NCBI GenBank assembly: GCA_014155875.1 | Contig: JACEFZ010021368.1 | Span: forward strand, 166,501 to 230,500 | Origin: Cepaea nemoralis | Lineage: Eukaryota; Mollusca; Gastropoda; Stylommatophora; Helicidae | Direction: 5' to 3' | Length of the DNA stretch: 64,000 nt | Shown here: positions 1 to 10,281 of the stretch, in pieces | Position numbering within the stretch: the stretch's first letter is position 1 | Layout: every line of letters begins with the position of its first letter | The notes under the pieces: model-generated | What the model was told of the DNA's origin: nothing | The model's input: the letters and a program-made list of their open reading frames with translations, nothing else | The model's database searches: none | Made by a program: the position numbers and the translations under genes

Positions 1-51
1 CAGTCCACCGTGAAGCATTGTACATCAAATGGCCGTCGTCTACTGGGGTAA

Positions 52-304
52 TTTTTTTTTTTTTTTAAATTCGCATATCCTTTACAGGACATCGCTGTCA
101 ACAGCAGCATCGTTCAGCTGTCTGTTGATTTCTTGGCAAGATTACGCTCAGTAGTTTGCCATTGATTTCTGAGCGGCCGGCTCAGTGTCCCGCAAGTCAC
201 CAGCGGGGGACGAACCGCTCCCAGCTCGCTCCCGCTACGAGACTCTGCGTGACAAACGGGATTACGGAGAAAGTGATGTAACCCCTCAGCCAGAGAGACC
301 GGAA
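52..304 (-). repeat. tRNA-derived SINE, family 1
   Basis: On the minus strand a tRNA-like head with a degenerate B box is followed by a conserved body (CGCTCAGAAA then GGCAAACTACTGAGCG then CTTGCCAAGAAATC) and the end motif CCTGTAAAGGATATGCG, with an A-rich tail at the left. The same body recurs near 27268, 43786, 44046, 44294, 48343, 55931 and 58010. The conserved central block resembles V-SINE type domains known in molluscan SINEs; that family link is from memory and unverified. Confidence 0.7.
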
Positions 305-940
305 CTGGGGTAATTAGTTGCACTTAAAACAGAGTGGTGTTATCAACAGAAGAAAGAATAGTTTTTTTTGGTAATATGAACAGTCATGGCAATATGCGGA
401 GGCAATGTGTTTGGCAATATGTACAGTCATGTCTTACAGCCCGTGGTGGACATTTCCAACATCTTTTATAATTAATACTTCATGGTACTTTCCAGCTTCT
501 CCAAAATAACGTTAGGCGGTAGCAGTGACTATTGTAAATAATTTATTGAATTTATAGCACATTTTTGATGTCATAATGTGCTTCATTTTTTTTTTGCAGA
601 TTTGTTCTAAAGACAGAGTGTAATAAGACTTTACAGACACCCTGTTGTATAGTTTGCATGGGTTGTCTTATTGTTGTAATATACATAATTTTATGAATAT
701 CTAGTCCTGTAGCTTCATTATTTCATTGTGCCTAGTCTGATGGCGTCAGGGTCCACTTTGCTTGTACTGTTTCATATTGTTTGCATAAATGCCTAAGCGA
801 CATACGTGCAACATCGTCTTTTCTGCTCTGGTGATTAGTATGTGTCCTTTGTTACAGCGTGTTTATGTTTATGCGGATGTTGATAATATTTATTTTTTAG
901 TTAAGGTAAATAAAGTATTTTAATTATGTACATCTATGGG
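305..940. other. No gene seen
   Basis: AT-rich sequence with short poly-T runs. No ORF, RNA gene or recognisable repeat is supported here. Confidence 0.5.
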
Positions 941-2034
941 TGCTTAGGGATGGGACACAATCTGTATCGCAGGCTGTAAAACCAATGCACCAGGTACTAA
1001 TAAAAAGAAAAGTAGAAACCCCAAGCTACTGCTTGCTACCTGGAACGTGAGAACCATGTGTCCAGGATTTTCCACTGACTTGACCAATATTTACGATGTG
1101 AGAAAAACGTCTTTGATTGATGCCGAACTCAATCGTCTTAACATTGATATTGCTCGCCTGCAGGTGACTCGACTCGCCGAGGAAGGGTCACTTAGGGAAA
1201 ACAGTTGCACCTTTGTTTGGAAAGGTAGAGGGCAGGCAGACATAAGGCAACACGGTGTGGGCTTTGCAGTGAAGAATTCGCTACTGGGAAAGATTGAAAT
1301 TCCAACAGGAGGTAATGAAATACTATTATCCCTGTGCTTGGCAACCTCTGGTGGTTTTGCCACTGTTATTACTGCATATGCACCACCACTCGATTCCTCT
1401 GATGATATGAAGGATTCGTTCTATAAGGAGTTAGAATCCGTGATCAAGGCGTTCTAAAATCTGACTACATTTATATGCTCGGTGATCTCAATGCTCGTGT
1501 GGGCAAGGACTTGAGTCCATGAGCAGTGTGCCTTGGAAAATACAACATCGGTGGCATGGATGAACATGGGCAAAGGCTGCTGGAGAATTGCACCAGAAAT
1601 GACCTATGTATTACAAACTCCTTTTTTAAAACTGAAGAGCTGCATAAGGTAACAAGGAAACATCCAAGATCCGGCCACTGGCACCAGCTGGACTTCATCA
1701 TCACACGGAGACGACACCTGAACAATATATTATTGACTCGAAGTTACCACTGTGCTGACAGTGATATGGATCATTCTTTGGTTGTTGCAAGGGTTAGATT
1801 GAGACCAAAGAGAATCTACACAGCTAAACACAAATCTAACCCCAGGATTAATGTTATTAACACTCACGATCCTGAAAGGTGCATTCAGTTTCAACAGCAA
1901 CTTGAAGACGCTTTCACTGATACACCAGAACATTGTACAATAATTGAAAAGTGGTGTCAATTTTAGGAAACTCTTTATAAAACTGCCGTATAGGTTTACG
2001 GCACTGTGGATCATAAGAGTCAGGACTGGTTTGC
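941..2034 (+). pseudogene. RTE-type LINE, endonuclease domain only (broken)
   Basis: This is the apurinic-like endonuclease half of a LINE of the kind often mislabelled craniofacial development protein 2. The domain opens with TWNVRT near 1040, and GDLNAR and SDMDHS follow, but the catalytic glutamate of the LQETRL motif is replaced (LQVTRL). The frame breaks after 1457 and a stop follows near 1522. The matching part of the LINE at 44660-47400 continues into reverse transcriptase. Here the copy stops at 2034, so its 3' end is missing, unlike the usual 5' truncation of LINEs. Confidence 0.85.
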
Positions 2035-2507
2035 TATTTGTTTTCTATTTGTAATGCTTTCAGACGTTATTCATGCTGTAATGCATCTTTTTCTTTCCAT
2101 ACGAACGTAATACATAATTAATTTCGCATGCTTTTACATGTGTCAGTAGTCTTTGTTTACAGACATCGTCAACTAAGTGTTGTAGGAGGCGGTACTTATC
2201 ACAAACTGCAGCCACATATCGTTCTTTAGTTTCGCGATTTAAGAAATATTCTACCCTTTTTCATGTAACATGTTTGTAAGAAGTTACATATCTCTTTAGA
2301 GTCTACATTTGCAGCTCTGACAACTTGTCTGTCATTTAGAGATGTACATTTCTTGTTGATCAGTTTGATGTTGTGTTATGTGATCTAGTGATAGGCACAT
2401 TGCTGTATGTTTCCTTGCATGCATTTGTATGACCTACCGATTCCCTGAGTAAAACTATTTATCTATTTCCCTTTGCTATCTCAATTCCGTTGTCCTCATC
2501 TCCCTAT
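2035..2507. other. No gene seen
   Basis: AT-rich sequence between the truncated LINE and the microsatellite. Nothing recognisable. Confidence 0.4.
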
Positions 2508-2707
2508 AACTCTTCTTCTTCTTCTTCTTCTTCTTCTTCTTCTTCTTCTTCTTCTTCTTCTTCTTCTTCTTCTTCTTCTTCTTCTTCTTCTTCTTCTTCT
2601 TCTTCTTCTTCTTCTTCTTCTTCTTCTTCTTCTTCTCTTCTTCTTCTTCTTCTTCTTCTTCTTCTTCTTCTTCTTCTTCTTCTTCTTCTTCTTCTTCTTC
2701 TTCTTCT

Positions 2708-2759
<52 letters not shown>

Positions 2760-2983
2760 CTTCTTCTTCTTCTTCTTCTTCTTCTTCTTCTTCTTCTTCT
2801 TCTTCTTCTTCTTCTTCTTCTTCTTCTTCTTCTTCTTCTTCTTCTTCTTCGTCATCTTCTTCTTCTTCTTCTTCTTCTTCTTCTTCTTCTTCTTCTTCTT
2901 CTTCTTCTTCTTCTTCTTCTTCTTCTTCTTCTTCTTCTTCTTCTTCTTCTTCTTCTTCTTCTTCTTCTTCTTCTTCTTCTTCA
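2508..2983. repeat. Long (TTC)n microsatellite with internal (CTG)15
   Basis: About 476 bp of almost pure TTC, with a phase slip near 2634, a short GTCATC interruption near 2850 and an uninterrupted block of 15 CTG units at 2712-2756. It abuts, in the right orientation, the 3' end of a LINE whose other copies end in short (GAA)n tails, so it is best read as an expanded LINE tail. All ORFs through it are low-complexity artefacts. Confidence 0.97.
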
Positions 2984-3325
2984 GCATTCCGAGCCATTGA
3001 GGTTCTTTGCTGCAGTTACAAGCCGTCTCCATTCGTCTCTCTGGTTGACCTCCTCTTGCCAGTCGTTGATTCCAAGTGCTTGTAGGTCTGTATGGTCTAC
3101 CTCGGGGTCTACCTCGGGGTCTACGGTCATTTATTTCCTGAGTGTAAGCGAGTTTTGTTTCCCTATTATCTTCCATTCTTTCTATATGCCCCAGCCATTG
3201 CATTCTATTAGCCTTCAGGATACCAGTGATTAGCGGGGACTTAAACAGATCATAAATGTCTTTGTTGCTTCTTCTTTTCCACTCTCCACTTTGTGTATCC
3301 CTAATAGGCCCAAAGATGCGCCTTT
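2984..3325 (-). mobile_element. LINE 3' end (GAA-tail RTE family)
   Basis: The minus strand encodes the C-terminus of an RTE-like polyprotein (QWLGHIERMEDNRETK, then RPRGRPR) and matches 59380-59738 closely. The same terminal words, GCTCGGAATGCTGAAGAAG, also occur at 29675 and 59712. The copy is 5'-truncated and carries a small duplication near 3100 (CTACCTCGGGGT twice). Confidence 0.9.
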
Positions 3326-3373
3326 AGACTTTAACTCTTGGTGTACAATATTGCATTGATGTTCAGATTGCAG

Positions 3374-4044
3374 ATTTGTAATTCAGGATAATACTCGCCC
3401 GGGTGAGTTGATTATCTACACAGATGGTTCGGTGTTGAGAGGTAGGAGAAGTGCCTGGGGATTATTAGCAAAAGCTAATGGTCGACGTTTGGTGCAAGAG
3501 AGCCTGGCGTATGATACCACAACATCTAGCTTAAAAATGGAGGCGGAGGCGGCCAGTGCAGCTTTCCACTGGATGGAGAACACGCTACATACAAACATCG
3601 TGATTGTAACTGACTCAGAAAGCATGCTGAGGAGGGTGAGGACAGGCAGGCTTCGTGCAGAGTGGCTTGCTTCACTTCGAAGGTCACGGGTGGCAGGCAT
3701 CACCTGGATCTTTTCTCAGGAGCATGCCGGAGTGCTGGGGAATGAACTGGCGGACAGATTGGCTGGCTCGGCAAAACTTGGTGGTGTATAGATGCATGAC
3801 AAGGCAGACGTGTACACCTCGGAGGAGCAAATGGTCCACCATGGTCTGGCAAGAATGAGGCAGCGAGGAGTGACGAGGGGATCTGGCCGACGCTCAGACG
3901 CTCAGAGGAAAGGCGAGACGGACATATAATCAGATTGCTACTTGAACTATTGGTGTTGGAACTCTTCGCTGGCTGCTGAGGATGGGGACTGAGCTCTTAT
4001 GGGAATGCCCCGAATGATGTGATGTCGATTCCTTAATCAATCAA
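3374..4044 (+). mobile_element. 5'-truncated LINE with RNase H and (AATC)n tail
   Basis: The unit is flanked by an 11-bp direct repeat, TCAGATTGCAG, at 3363-3373 and 4045-4055, which I read as the target site duplication. It ends in (AATC)n. A second copy, truncated at a different 5' point, lies at 59995-60882. A 5' truncation, simple-repeat tail and target duplication together are typical target-primed insertion. Confidence 0.9.
3408..3791 (+). CDS. RNase H domain of LINE (fragment)
   Basis: This is an RNase HI-type domain of a LINE polyprotein, the activity that removes the RNA strand of the RNA-DNA hybrid. YTDGS supplies the first catalytic Asp, KMEAEAA the Glu, TDSES the second Asp, and GNELADRLA the C-terminal Asp, so the four acidic residues appear present. 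Only about 125 residues survive and the upstream reverse transcriptase is lost by 5' truncation. LINEs with RNase H belong to I-like and related clades; the exact clade is not determined. Confidence 0.85.
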   Translation: MIIYTDGSVLRGRRSAWGLLAKANGRRLVQESLAYDTTTSSLKMEAEAASAAFHWMENTLHTNIVIVTDSESMLRRVRTGRLRAEWLASLRRSRVAGITWIFSQEHAGVLGNELADRLAGSAKLGGV

Positions 4045-4055
4045 TCAGATTGCAG

Positions 4056-5309
4056 TTTAATGTGTTTACATTGTCATGTTTGTGATTGTTTCGATTACCT
4101 ATAGTGCCTTGTAGTTAGTGGATGTTTTCCTTACCTGTTGTACCAGTATCGTATGATGATATGTAACACTATATCATAAACATACTTAATTAATTTGCTT
4201 GTTCTCAGTGCTGTTTTTATTATTCTCAAAGTCACGTCTACCAACACTATCGGTGCTTTCTCTGCCGCCTTAGATAAGTGTAGAACCACTCATTTAGAGT
4301 TAGTGTCCTTTTCGTTATATGACAGGAGAAGAACACGGTTTACTTGTGTTTAGATGTATTTTCTCTCCTCCCTTCGATACTGTTTCGCATCATCCTAAGA
4401 TGCTAATCATACAGCATGCTATGTAACATTCTTCTTACCCTATTCTTTTTTAAATTTATACACAATTTAAACATTCCAAGTGAGTGTTCTGAGAATTTTC
4501 CTAGATGACAACGTTATTTCGGCATTTCGACTATGTAAGGGATTGTTTCATAATCGCTTCTTTATTCTTTTAAGAGGAAAACATCCCTTTCAGATTGGGG
4601 ACACATTTATAAAGTGGAAAAAAATAATGTATTGAATTTTCAGCTACAGTTTTCTACGCGGTGAGGTAGCCTAGGCCTCACATCAGTCACTTTCCATAAC
4701 ATACTTGCAAGTTAGAGTAATGATGTTAATTGCCTAAATTATTGACCCTCTTTTCTTGAACACAATTTGCACACGCATATCAAAATGAGTGTGGATTAAC
4801 TTTACCAGTCTTCCTTGCCTTCAGGCCAACCAACTTCGACTTCAGAGGTAACTGTAACGTACGTCACCAAGACAGGGACGAGAAGTCAATATTTTAGTCC
4901 AACTGGACGGTTTAGGGGTTGAACCGCCTACCTCAGCATCACCACACCGGGTGTTTAAAAACGAGGGCACTTATCTATTCAGCCATGATTACCTCCATAA
5001 TGCTGACAGTTATGGCTCATCGCTATATCATCGTTTAACCCGATACGTAATTATGACAGTTTTATCCATCACTTTATCATCGTTTAACACGATACATAAT
5101 GACAGATACACACGGGATCCAATATCTAAATAATTAATCAAAATAAGTCTTGTTAGTTTGGGGATTACAAGAAGATGCATACATATTCTCAATTTGGAGA
5201 ATTTGCATAAATATTTCCCGTCTTAGACGAGAACAGACAGTATTTCTATACAATCGGTAACAATATCTGTCATTACCAGTAGATGCGCAAAACAGTTAAG
5301 AATAGTACA
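4056..5309. other. No gene seen
   Basis: AT-rich DNA. A stretch near 4890-4950 has a weak tRNA B-box-like element on the minus strand and could be an old SINE. Nothing firmer. Confidence 0.4.
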
Positions 5310-5862
5310 ATTTGGTTTCAGGAGAGGGAAAATTTGCACTGAGGCACTATTGGCACTAAGACACATACGTGAGAACATCGTCGAATACAATGACCAGCAT
5401 AATAGTGTATAAGTAGATCAGAAAAGGACTTTCCACAGATTAGAAAGATATACATTATGGTCTATCCTTGAAGACTACTGTATACAAGGACAATTACAAG
5501 AAAACACCATAGCCCGTTGCCACTCGAGCCAATGTGCAGTAACAACAAACCAAGTTATATCAGGCATATTCATAGTCAATACAGGAGGGAGACAAGGATG
5601 TTCAAATTGTTCGGTCATCTCGTTAGAATGCAACGCCATCAGCTGCAAGCACGGGCACTACATCAACAAAGATTTAATATGAGGACAAGAGAACACTTAA
5701 GAAAAAAATTGGATTGACGACATTCAAGACAGTGTAAAATCAAATGAAGTGACACTATTCAGTGCCAGCCTTCAGGCGCCGGAACGTCAACTAATCCACC
5801 CCACACCGAATGACGGCAACGTGGAAGATGGTGCTGATGGTGATAACGATGATGATTAGTAG
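5310..5862 (+). pseudogene. Degenerate LINE reverse transcriptase fragment
   Basis: Frame-hopping translation gives RT-like words (FRRGKICTEALLALRHIREN; later TGGRQGCSN), then the post-RT segment LFGHLVRM and a WIDDIQDSVKSNE-type C-terminus. A related C-terminus (WIDDIKDTLQSNG) occurs on the minus strand at 61900-62035. Stops and frameshifts show it is dead. Confidence 0.75.
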
Positions 5863-6210
5863 ATTGTGTGAGGCCATATTCGTCTAACAAAAACACAGAA
5901 AGGAATCTGCAGAATAGATGTTCGCTGGCACCACTCTCCTTAGGTTCACTCATAGTTGAAAAGTGGGAATGAACGATACCATGACAATTCATACCTTTAT
6001 TACGATGGCACGAAAAATTTAAAAAAAACTACGAGAAGTGGCCTGAATCGAATAGACCTTCAGCATACATGTATACATCTATTATGCATGGAAATATGTG
6101 CAAGCTGGTAAACAATACATTTCATAATAGGGGGTTCATTGCAATGCGTCTTTAATAGGAAGTGAAATAGCATCTTAAGCATTTGCCTTATCTATATATT
6201 GTAGCTAATT
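5863..6210. other. No gene seen
   Basis: AT-rich spacer. The minus-strand ORF here has no recognisable features. Confidence 0.4.
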
Positions 6211-8050
6211 TTGCGAGCACTATCAAGCAAGTCACATGAACATGTCAAGCAGCATGATGCGGGGGAAAATGGCACGTGCAAGAACACCATAAGACACGCG
6301 GTATCCAAGATGGGCAGTGTGGCAGCCGACAAGAAGACTAGCGGAGTGAACTTACCGGCGAGCTGCAGTAAACAACAAGAAAATCAAGCATCCCTTAACG
6401 AAGCTACCACGAGGAAGAAAGACGACAACCCACTACAAACAAGAGACAAGCCTACTAAGATGCAGAGAGAGGAGGAAGACACCAGAGTCGGAAACACTGT
6501 CTCACCGACAACAAAGTGGGTTGTCAAACGAATCCAAGTGGAGCTGGCAGACCAAGAAATCCTGAAGCAGCTACAAGATGAGAATCTCCACATCCGAATC
6601 TTGAAGGCGGAGCGGCTACACACCTACTCCAAGATTCCTACAACATTGGTTTTGTTGACGACAGAGGGCAGTGAGATGCCGATAAAAGTATCAATCAACA
6701 TGAGAATGCAGTAGCCAAAGAGATTCATCCCAAGGATCACCCAATGTTCCAGATGTCAGATGGCCGGCCACAGCAGAGCAGCGTGTCGCAGTGATACGGA
6801 AATCTGCCGGTACTGCGCCGACCACGACGCCTTAAAGGAGTGTCCGCTGGCCAAGCTTCACACGGTCATCCGAGCACCCAACAACAAACGAAAGTGCGCC
6901 AATTGCCTGGGCAAGCATTGAGCAAGATATTTGAGATGTCCGTACCTGCAACGACACAGAGACGCCCTAAAGATCGCAATTATCACAAAGACACCATTCA
7001 AGGAAGCAATGTGGAGGGGCGAGACAGCCACAGGTATATCACAAGCTAAAAGAGATCACCTGCAAAAGCAGATAGACGAGTTGAAGAAACAAGTCAAGAC
7101 ACTGCTGATGCCGACTCCGACCAGCGACAATGAAAAACTATTTGCGGAAATAAGGGAGATCCAACAAAACATCAAACAAGAGGTGAAACAGATGGCACTG
7201 ATAGAGAAGGAGAACGAATAAATCCTACAAACCATACAATCAGAGCGAGAACTACAAAATGCTGAAATTGAACATTTCTAAAACAAACCAACAGAAGCCA
7301 TACAAGAAACCACAGAGAAACCTCAAGATGAAAACCAAGAAACCGAGCCTGAACCGCAAGCTATAGCCAGCAGCCCGACCGCAACGCCCGAGGCCGACAA
7401 TGGGAAACCAATATCTCGCCAGACATCCGAAGAAAACCGAGATGAGCACCCTGACGTCGGCACGGAGAATCCCCGGGGGCTACCTTGGAGTTGCTACGAG
7501 AGGGGGCAAGACTGGAGGAACGCCGGCACCAGGAATTCAGAAGGTGCTGGATTGAAAGAGAAAAGAATAACCCAAGAAACTCAGGAGACCGGTAGAATAC
7601 TCAGATAGAATTACTGACTTTGAGGATGGACCCGACTACACGTACTATATAGAAGACGGAGAGATGCTCCCGTAGATGGACGCAGAGGAAAAAATCTAAT
7701 GGCAACAGAAGCTCAAGCTCGAAGAAGAAAAAGGCGCAAGGAGGCAAATGAAAACATCGAAAAGCTCTTACAGAAAATACACAAAAAAGGAGGCAAAAAC
7801 ACCAAATAAAAAGTCATTATAAGGACTGAAACCAGTCAAGCCAGACGAGCCAGGAGCCTTAACAAACAAAAGATAACACAAGAGGAGACGAGCACAAAGG
7901 ACAGCCGCCGACCGATCCTCCAGCTGACGTCACAGATACAAACAAACATAACCAGTCCGGATCAGGACCAACTCGTAAGAGCGCACAATACAAGAATTAA
8001 GGTGAATGAACCCACAAAAACCACGGACGTCAACAATAACCACAGCTGAA
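6211..8050 (+). pseudogene. LINE ORF1 / gag-like zinc-knuckle protein (broken)
   Basis: One frame runs from 6211 to about 7605 with four in-frame stops (6712, 6919, 7219, 7279). A basic N-terminus leads to a segment resembling the RNA-binding fold before gag knuckles of I/Jockey-like LINEs. Three Cys-rich knuckles follow, the first a clean CX2CX4HX4C (CSRCQMAGHSRAAC, about 6745). After them come a coiled coil (about 7050-7220) and an acidic tail continuing in another frame towards 8050. No reverse transcriptase follows. Confidence 0.75.
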
Positions 8051-8493
8051 AGAAGCAGGTTGAACGAGGCCGAATTTTGAATATTTATTTTGAAAATGGA
8101 ATTGAAATTGGAAGTTATTTGTTCAACTGTGTACGTATATTAAATGTCAGTTGTTGCCTTTGCATACTGTTGCAAGGTGTATATTCTAATGGTCATGCAT
8201 TTAACATTTTGCATTTTTTGCTGTATTCGTATTCATTTACAGAGAGGGGATGATGTTAGTATAATGAGTTTGTGACATGTACAGGTAGAATCCCTTTCTC
8301 ACATGTATTATGCATCTGATATTGATGGTGATGACAACAGTGATGTTTACAAAGATAATGGTAACGACATGAAAGTTATTTACAGTTATGTGATATATGT
8401 ATATTTTCTGAGATGTGCATGTGCATTACAATATGTAATGTGAAACATCATCAAAGCACATATTTACAAACCATATACATAACTGAATATTCG

Positions 8494-8532
<39 letters not shown>
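8051..8532 (+). other. AT-rich 3' tail ending in poly(A)
   Basis: Gene-free AT-rich sequence ending in about 32 A residues at 8501-8532. It may be the 3' untranslated region and poly(A) tail of the ORF1-bearing element just upstream. No matching direct repeat was found by eye. Confidence 0.4.
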
Positions 8533-8533
<1 letters not shown>

Positions 8534-8634
8534 ACCAGTGCTAGAAAACTACCGATTTTTTGTAGATCATTTTATTTTCAAAGATTTAACATTTAATTTC
8601 CAAAGAAATCAGAAGGAATGGGGGAAAAAAAGGA

Positions 8635-8640
8635 TCTGGC
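8635..8640. repeat. Left target site duplication of Polinton-like element (TCTGGC)
   Basis: TCTGGC lies directly left of the element's first base and TCTGGT directly right of its last (22389-22394), so five of six bases agree. Polintons generate 6-bp duplications. Confidence 0.75.
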
Positions 8641-8680
8641 AGTAGTATACAATGTGCAATTTACTTATCATTTTAGGACA

Positions 8681-8877
8681 CGTGTCCTTCGGCTGACGTC
8701 ATTTTTTACTATATAAAATGTCATGGTCCTATGCTCTGACGTCACCAAATTGTGTCCTTCGGCGACCGCCTTTTTTGAATTTTGGCGGTTATTTTCTTCG
8801 ATGACCACTTCCGGTTGACATCCAGTCTAGGGGCGGGGCGCCGGCGAGGCGGCGGCGGCGGTGGGGTCCCATAAAAT
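8681..8877 (+). promoter_or_regulatory. Left terminal promoter region: CRE/ATF, TATA, ETS, GC boxes
   Basis: Two perfect TGACGTCA sites (8694-8701 and 8737-8744) bracket a TATA box (TATATAAAA, 8710-8718). GTGTCCTTCGGC occurs twice (8682 and 8752). ACTTCCGG near 8806, GGGGCGGGG near 8830 and CATAAAAT at 8870-8877 follow, the last 35 nt before the first gene. The sites are seen; that they drive inward transcription is inference. Confidence 0.6.
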
Positions 8878-8879
8878 GC

Positions 8880-8909
8880 ATGGCTCGGGAGGTGGGTGAT
8901 TATTATTAG
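8880..8909 (+). CDS. 9-codon upstream ORF, left arm
   Basis: ATG at 8880 opens MAREVGDYY and a stop at 8907-8909, 2 nt before the ATPase ATG at 8912. The right arm has the same uORF with one synonymous change (CGG to CGA). It fits the tight stop-to-start spacing of the whole arm and could set reinitiation at the ATPase. Translation is not shown. Confidence 0.4.
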   Translation: MAREVGDYY

Positions 8910-8911
8910 TC

Positions 8912-9526
8912 ATGGATCCGAGATGGAAACATCCTTTTACGGCTTTGATTGCGGGGCCAACGGAGTCTGGAAAATCTGTCTTTGTGCAAAAGTTTCTTTC
9001 TCATTTATCAGACATGGTCGATCCGATTCCAGAGGAGATTATATGGTGCTACGGAGAATGGCAAGCCATGTATGAGACTATGAAAGGCATTACATTTAAC
9101 GAAGGCTTACCGGATATGGAACAGTGGACAGGTGATAGACGTCGTCTAGTGGTAATAGATGACCTAATGTCCGAGACAGATAATAGGGTGACTAAGCTTT
9201 TTACTAAAGGCAGTCATCATCGCAACCTTAGTGTTGTGTATATAGTCCAGAATCTCTTTGGGAAGAATAAAGAGCAAAGAACTATTAGTTTGAAATTCGC
9301 ATTACCTAGTGGTATTTAAAACACACATGACGGGTCTCAGATTACCAACCTGGCCAAACAGATGTATCCAGGCCGCGTGTCGTATGTCCAAGAGAGTTTT
9401 AAGGACGCGACAGCGGCTCCACAAGGTTATTTGCTTTTTGACCTTCGACAGGAAACACCGGATCAGCTACGCTTACGAAGTCATATTTTTCCAGATCAGC
9501 GTCAAGTCGTCTACGTGCCTAAATAA
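8912..9526 (+). pseudogene. A32/FtsK-like packaging ATPase, left copy (frameshifted)
   Basis: Counterpart of the intact right-arm gene. The P-loop reads GPTESGKS and the Walker B strand is RLVVIDDLMSE. A one-base gain in the A run at 9293-9295 and a one-base loss near 9316-9327 put about ten codons out of frame, and an in-frame stop falls at 9316-9319. Over the first 128 residues the two arms differ at about nine positions. Packaging ATPases of this family pump the genome into capsids. Confidence 0.9.
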
Positions 9527-9527
9527 A

Positions 9528-9850
9528 ATGTCCCACCGAATAAAACGTCACGGGGCCATGCTGCGCTTTCTGGGCGAGGCGAAGCCGACTGATGTGAAAG
9601 CCGTAATTAAATCAGCTTGCCCAGATCTCGTCCAATCAATTTGCGAGTGCTGTCACAATGTGTTAAAAGGTAATGTTCCACTGACACCGGTTCAGAAGAG
9701 ACGTTTGCAGCGACACAAGAGCAGTCTGAGAGCGGTCACTCGTAAGAAGCTATCTATCAAGAAGAGGAACAAATCTTACAGCAAGGTGGTTTCATAGGTG
9801 CTTTATTAATTCCTATTCTCAACGTACTGAAAGGCATCGTGGGCTTATAA
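9528..9850 (+). pseudogene. Small basic protein with hydrophobic C-terminus, left copy (frameshifted)
   Basis: Begins MSHRIKRHG one base after the ATPase stop. A one-base loss in the A run near 9768 shifts the frame, so the open frame ends at 9797 with a wrong tail and loses the Gly-rich hydrophobic end kept in the right arm. The stop of the ancestral frame overlaps the next ATG (TAATG, 9848-9852). Confidence 0.85.
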
Positions 9851-10281
9851 TGAAGAAAATGATCTTGATCGATTTCCGGATGCTGGAAAAACCTTATATA
9901 CCACCCGATACATTAACAAATAACTTGCGCGAGCTGGATCAGCAAATGCAACATGTCCTGGAGAACGAAGATCTACCACTTCGGGAAAAAGCCCGCGTTT
10001 ATCAACAGACTTTGCAGCAGTATCTGAATCGACTTGAGCAGTACAGACATAAACCACTAGGGACAGTGGATATCAAGGAACAAAAACCGGAAGTCAGTCC
10101 CGTATCGACTTCAGTCGCCGAGTCACCTCTTCAGCTGGCTACAAGTCAACCAGCACTTATTCAACCGAATAAAAGTCAAGTAGGCAAGTCCAAAGCAGTC
10201 GAGACACCACCTTACAAACTCAGGCGAAGCAAAAAGAAGAGGATACCTACACCCAAGTGGGAAAAATGGCCTCGCAATTAA
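9850..10281 (+). CDS. Conserved Polinton protein of unknown function, left copy
   Basis: A 143-residue open frame, same length as the right-arm copy. The N-terminal half (MKKMILID, then repeated Leu/Gln with charged residues) looks alpha-helical and possibly coiled-coil; the C-terminal half is Ser/Pro/Lys-rich and ends in KLRRSKKKRIPTPKW, a likely nuclear or DNA-binding basic patch. Proteins of this look occur in other Polintons next to the integrase. No function is assigned. The stop overlaps the integrase start by 16 nt. Confidence 0.75.
   Translation: MKKMILIDFRMLEKPYIPPDTLTNNLRELDQQMQHVLENEDLPLREKARVYQQTLQQYLNRLEQYRHKPLGTVDIKEQKPEVSPVSTSVAESPLQLATSQPALIQPNKSQVGKSKAVETPPYKLRRSKKKRIPTPKWEKWPRN

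Noticed and set aside
2473..3233. Long ORFs of 173-247 codons on both strands
   Set aside because: They are poly-Leu/Phe/Ser/Glu/Lys/Arg readings of the TTC microsatellite.
9309..9527. Upstream extension of the small basic protein ORF, left arm
   Set aside because: It reads the ATPase tail out of frame; the real start is the ATG at 9528, as in the right arm.
10257..10265. Integrase start at GTG
   Set aside because: A GTG start is not expected in an animal element; ATG at 10266 (20725 in the right arm) is present in both arms.
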